The notes beneath the pieces were generated by a model that was not told where the DNA came from, searched no databases, and saw only the letters and a list, made by a program, of their open reading frames with translations. The position numbers and the translations under genes are program-made. Source: Symsagittifera roscoffensis (Eukaryota; Xenacoelomorpha; Acoela; Convolutidae). From it: a stretch of DNA of 64,000 nucleotides. Where the stretch lies: the NCBI RefSeq assembly GCF_963678635.1, contig NC_087062.1, forward strand, positions 61,485,584 through 61,549,583, read 5' to 3'. The stretch's first letter is position 1. Every line of letters begins with the position of its first letter. This document shows positions 62,867 through 64,000 of this stretch, piece after piece.

Positions 62867-63450
62867 AGCAAGGCCTACTAGACGAACTTTTCACTGAAGC
62901 AAAAGCACTCCCCATCAGACATTCGAAACAGAAGAAGTGCCAAGTGAACGAGGAAGTTAAACAGTTCTTTAAGCTAATGAGTACAGGTGAAATATCTGCC
63001 GCCATTGTATGCGTTTAAAAAAACGCCGAGACGGCTCGAAACTCAACCCTGGAAATGCACGAAAGCGACGATCCCTTGGGTCTCAATGCGTTCGAATGGA
63101 GCTTAGCAAAACGTTTACAAAGCTATCCTATACAATAGCAAGTAAAGTTCTCCTCCATAAAAACCTAACGGCGTGCAACTCGTGTCGTCTGATACCTCAG
63201 GCCAAAAATCCAGGGGTACGGCCCATTAGTATCGGCGAGGTTCTGAGACAGACAATTGTCAAAACAATCACCCATTGTAAAAAAACTAGACCTTAAAAAT
63301 TCGGAAAAATTCCCCAACTCTGCTCAGGTCAGAAAAGAGGAATCGAATATGTTATCCACAGCTTGAGGAACGAGTTTGATAAACCGGAAACGGACGCCAT
63401 ACTACTTATTGATGCTTAAAATGACTTCAAATTGCTGAACAGAAAACTTG
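62867..63450 (+). pseudogene. Reverse-transcriptase remnant in R3'
   Basis: The duplicate of the R2' remnant. The 95-codon frame at 63,009-63,296 is identical in content to 54,592-54,879. Confidence 0.62.
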
Positions 63451-64000
63451 TGTAACATTCGCCCAAAATTTACATAGTGACGGAGCGTAGAAAAAGCACC
63501 TATTGACGACTGGAAAGCGTCAGTTACCTTAATTCTACTCGTTTTTCACCGTCTAGAAGTAGCCAGTTAGTTTTTTGGTCGGTTTAGGGCTAAATAAAAA
63601 GTTACCATGCTTAGGCCAACAGTCAAACGATTTTTGATCAGCTTTCGTTTACATGCAAAAAGAACCACATAGCTGGCTCTCGGATCCCTAGACTACGTGA
63701 TTACTATTAAAATCCTGGCTCGAAATCCATTATTTACGATGTTTTTAGTGACAGTTATAAACTAAATCTATAGGGGATGGATTGACTTTTTTTCTTTCTA
63801 GCTCCTCATGCTCCAAAAAAATAATTAAATTAGAGTTAATTCAGCCATTCAGGGCATCACAGCAGCTAAAAAGTGTATATCACAGTCTACTGATTCTCTA
63901 GGCACCGGGCCTCCAATTCCGTTCTCCTCCTGAGATAACACCCTTATCTCCTCAATCTCGTGGCCCGAGAGGGTACGGATACGCTCCGGCTGTCCCACTG

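Larger units (their letters stand above)
59058..64000 (+). repeat. 8.37-kb tandem duplication, second unit, cut by window end
   Basis: Corresponds to 50,686-55,583 and is interrupted only by the end of the window. It includes full R3 (to 61,697) and R3' (from 61,698), with the same RT remnants and no 45-bp deletion. Confidence 0.9.

Overview
The window is animal nuclear DNA. It is AT-rich, and its coding sequence is broken by spliceosomal GT-AG introns that are packed with short repeats. The one gene I recognise with certainty is Dishevelled (Dvl/Dsh), the cytoplasmic hub of Wnt signalling. It lies on the minus strand, with eleven coding exons between 47,346 and 7,807 whose splice phases all agree. 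They encode DIX, a basic linker, PDZ, DEP and the C-terminal motif SEYFVDPM, about 813 residues in all. The exon carrying the initiator ATG was not found and must lie above 47,346. The phylum cannot be fixed from this window: the conserved C-terminus resembles vertebrate and other non-insect Dvl more than fly Dsh.

Layout from low to high coordinate: 1-6,600 is repeat-rich downstream flank (a MITE-like inverted repeat, a ~160-bp-period array, tRNA-like SINE heads). 6,600-7,806 is the presumed Dvl 3' UTR and flank. 7,807-18,826 holds Dvl exons 12 to 6, plus a probable alternative last exon at 8,768-8,859. 18,827-31,797 is a 13-kb intron that contains an intact, intronless 338-codon orphan ORF (20,491-21,507, minus). 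Exons 5 and 4 lie at 31.8-32.6 kb. 32,622-41,620 is a 9-kb intron with two hAT-type MITEs and a second orphan ORF of 235 codons (38,627-39,334, minus). Exon 3 is at 41.6-41.8 kb and exon 2, with the first part of DIX, at 47.2-47.3 kb. From 47.4 kb to the end, presumably inside or upstream of intron 1, lies a recently duplicated mobile-element complex.

That complex begins with a ~200-bp inverted repeat. It continues with a 2.18-kb tandem repeat and an 8.37-kb tandem duplication whose second copy runs off the window end. The repeats carry broken plus-strand reverse-transcriptase remnants. A GC-richer minus-strand coding block (56,613-59,045), unrecognised and interrupted by frameshifts and a stop, starts within about 15 bp of a duplication breakpoint.

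The introns are dominated by one dispersed family of about 400-750 bp with a small hairpin near its 5' end and a second hairpin at its 3' end. All copies I could orient point the same way, antisense to Dvl. The most interesting leads are this strongly oriented hairpin-ended repeat family, the two same-strand intronic orphan genes (each with a CxC and a CxxC cysteine pair and an acidic run), the unrecognised coding block of the duplicated element, and the candidate alternative Dvl C-terminus.
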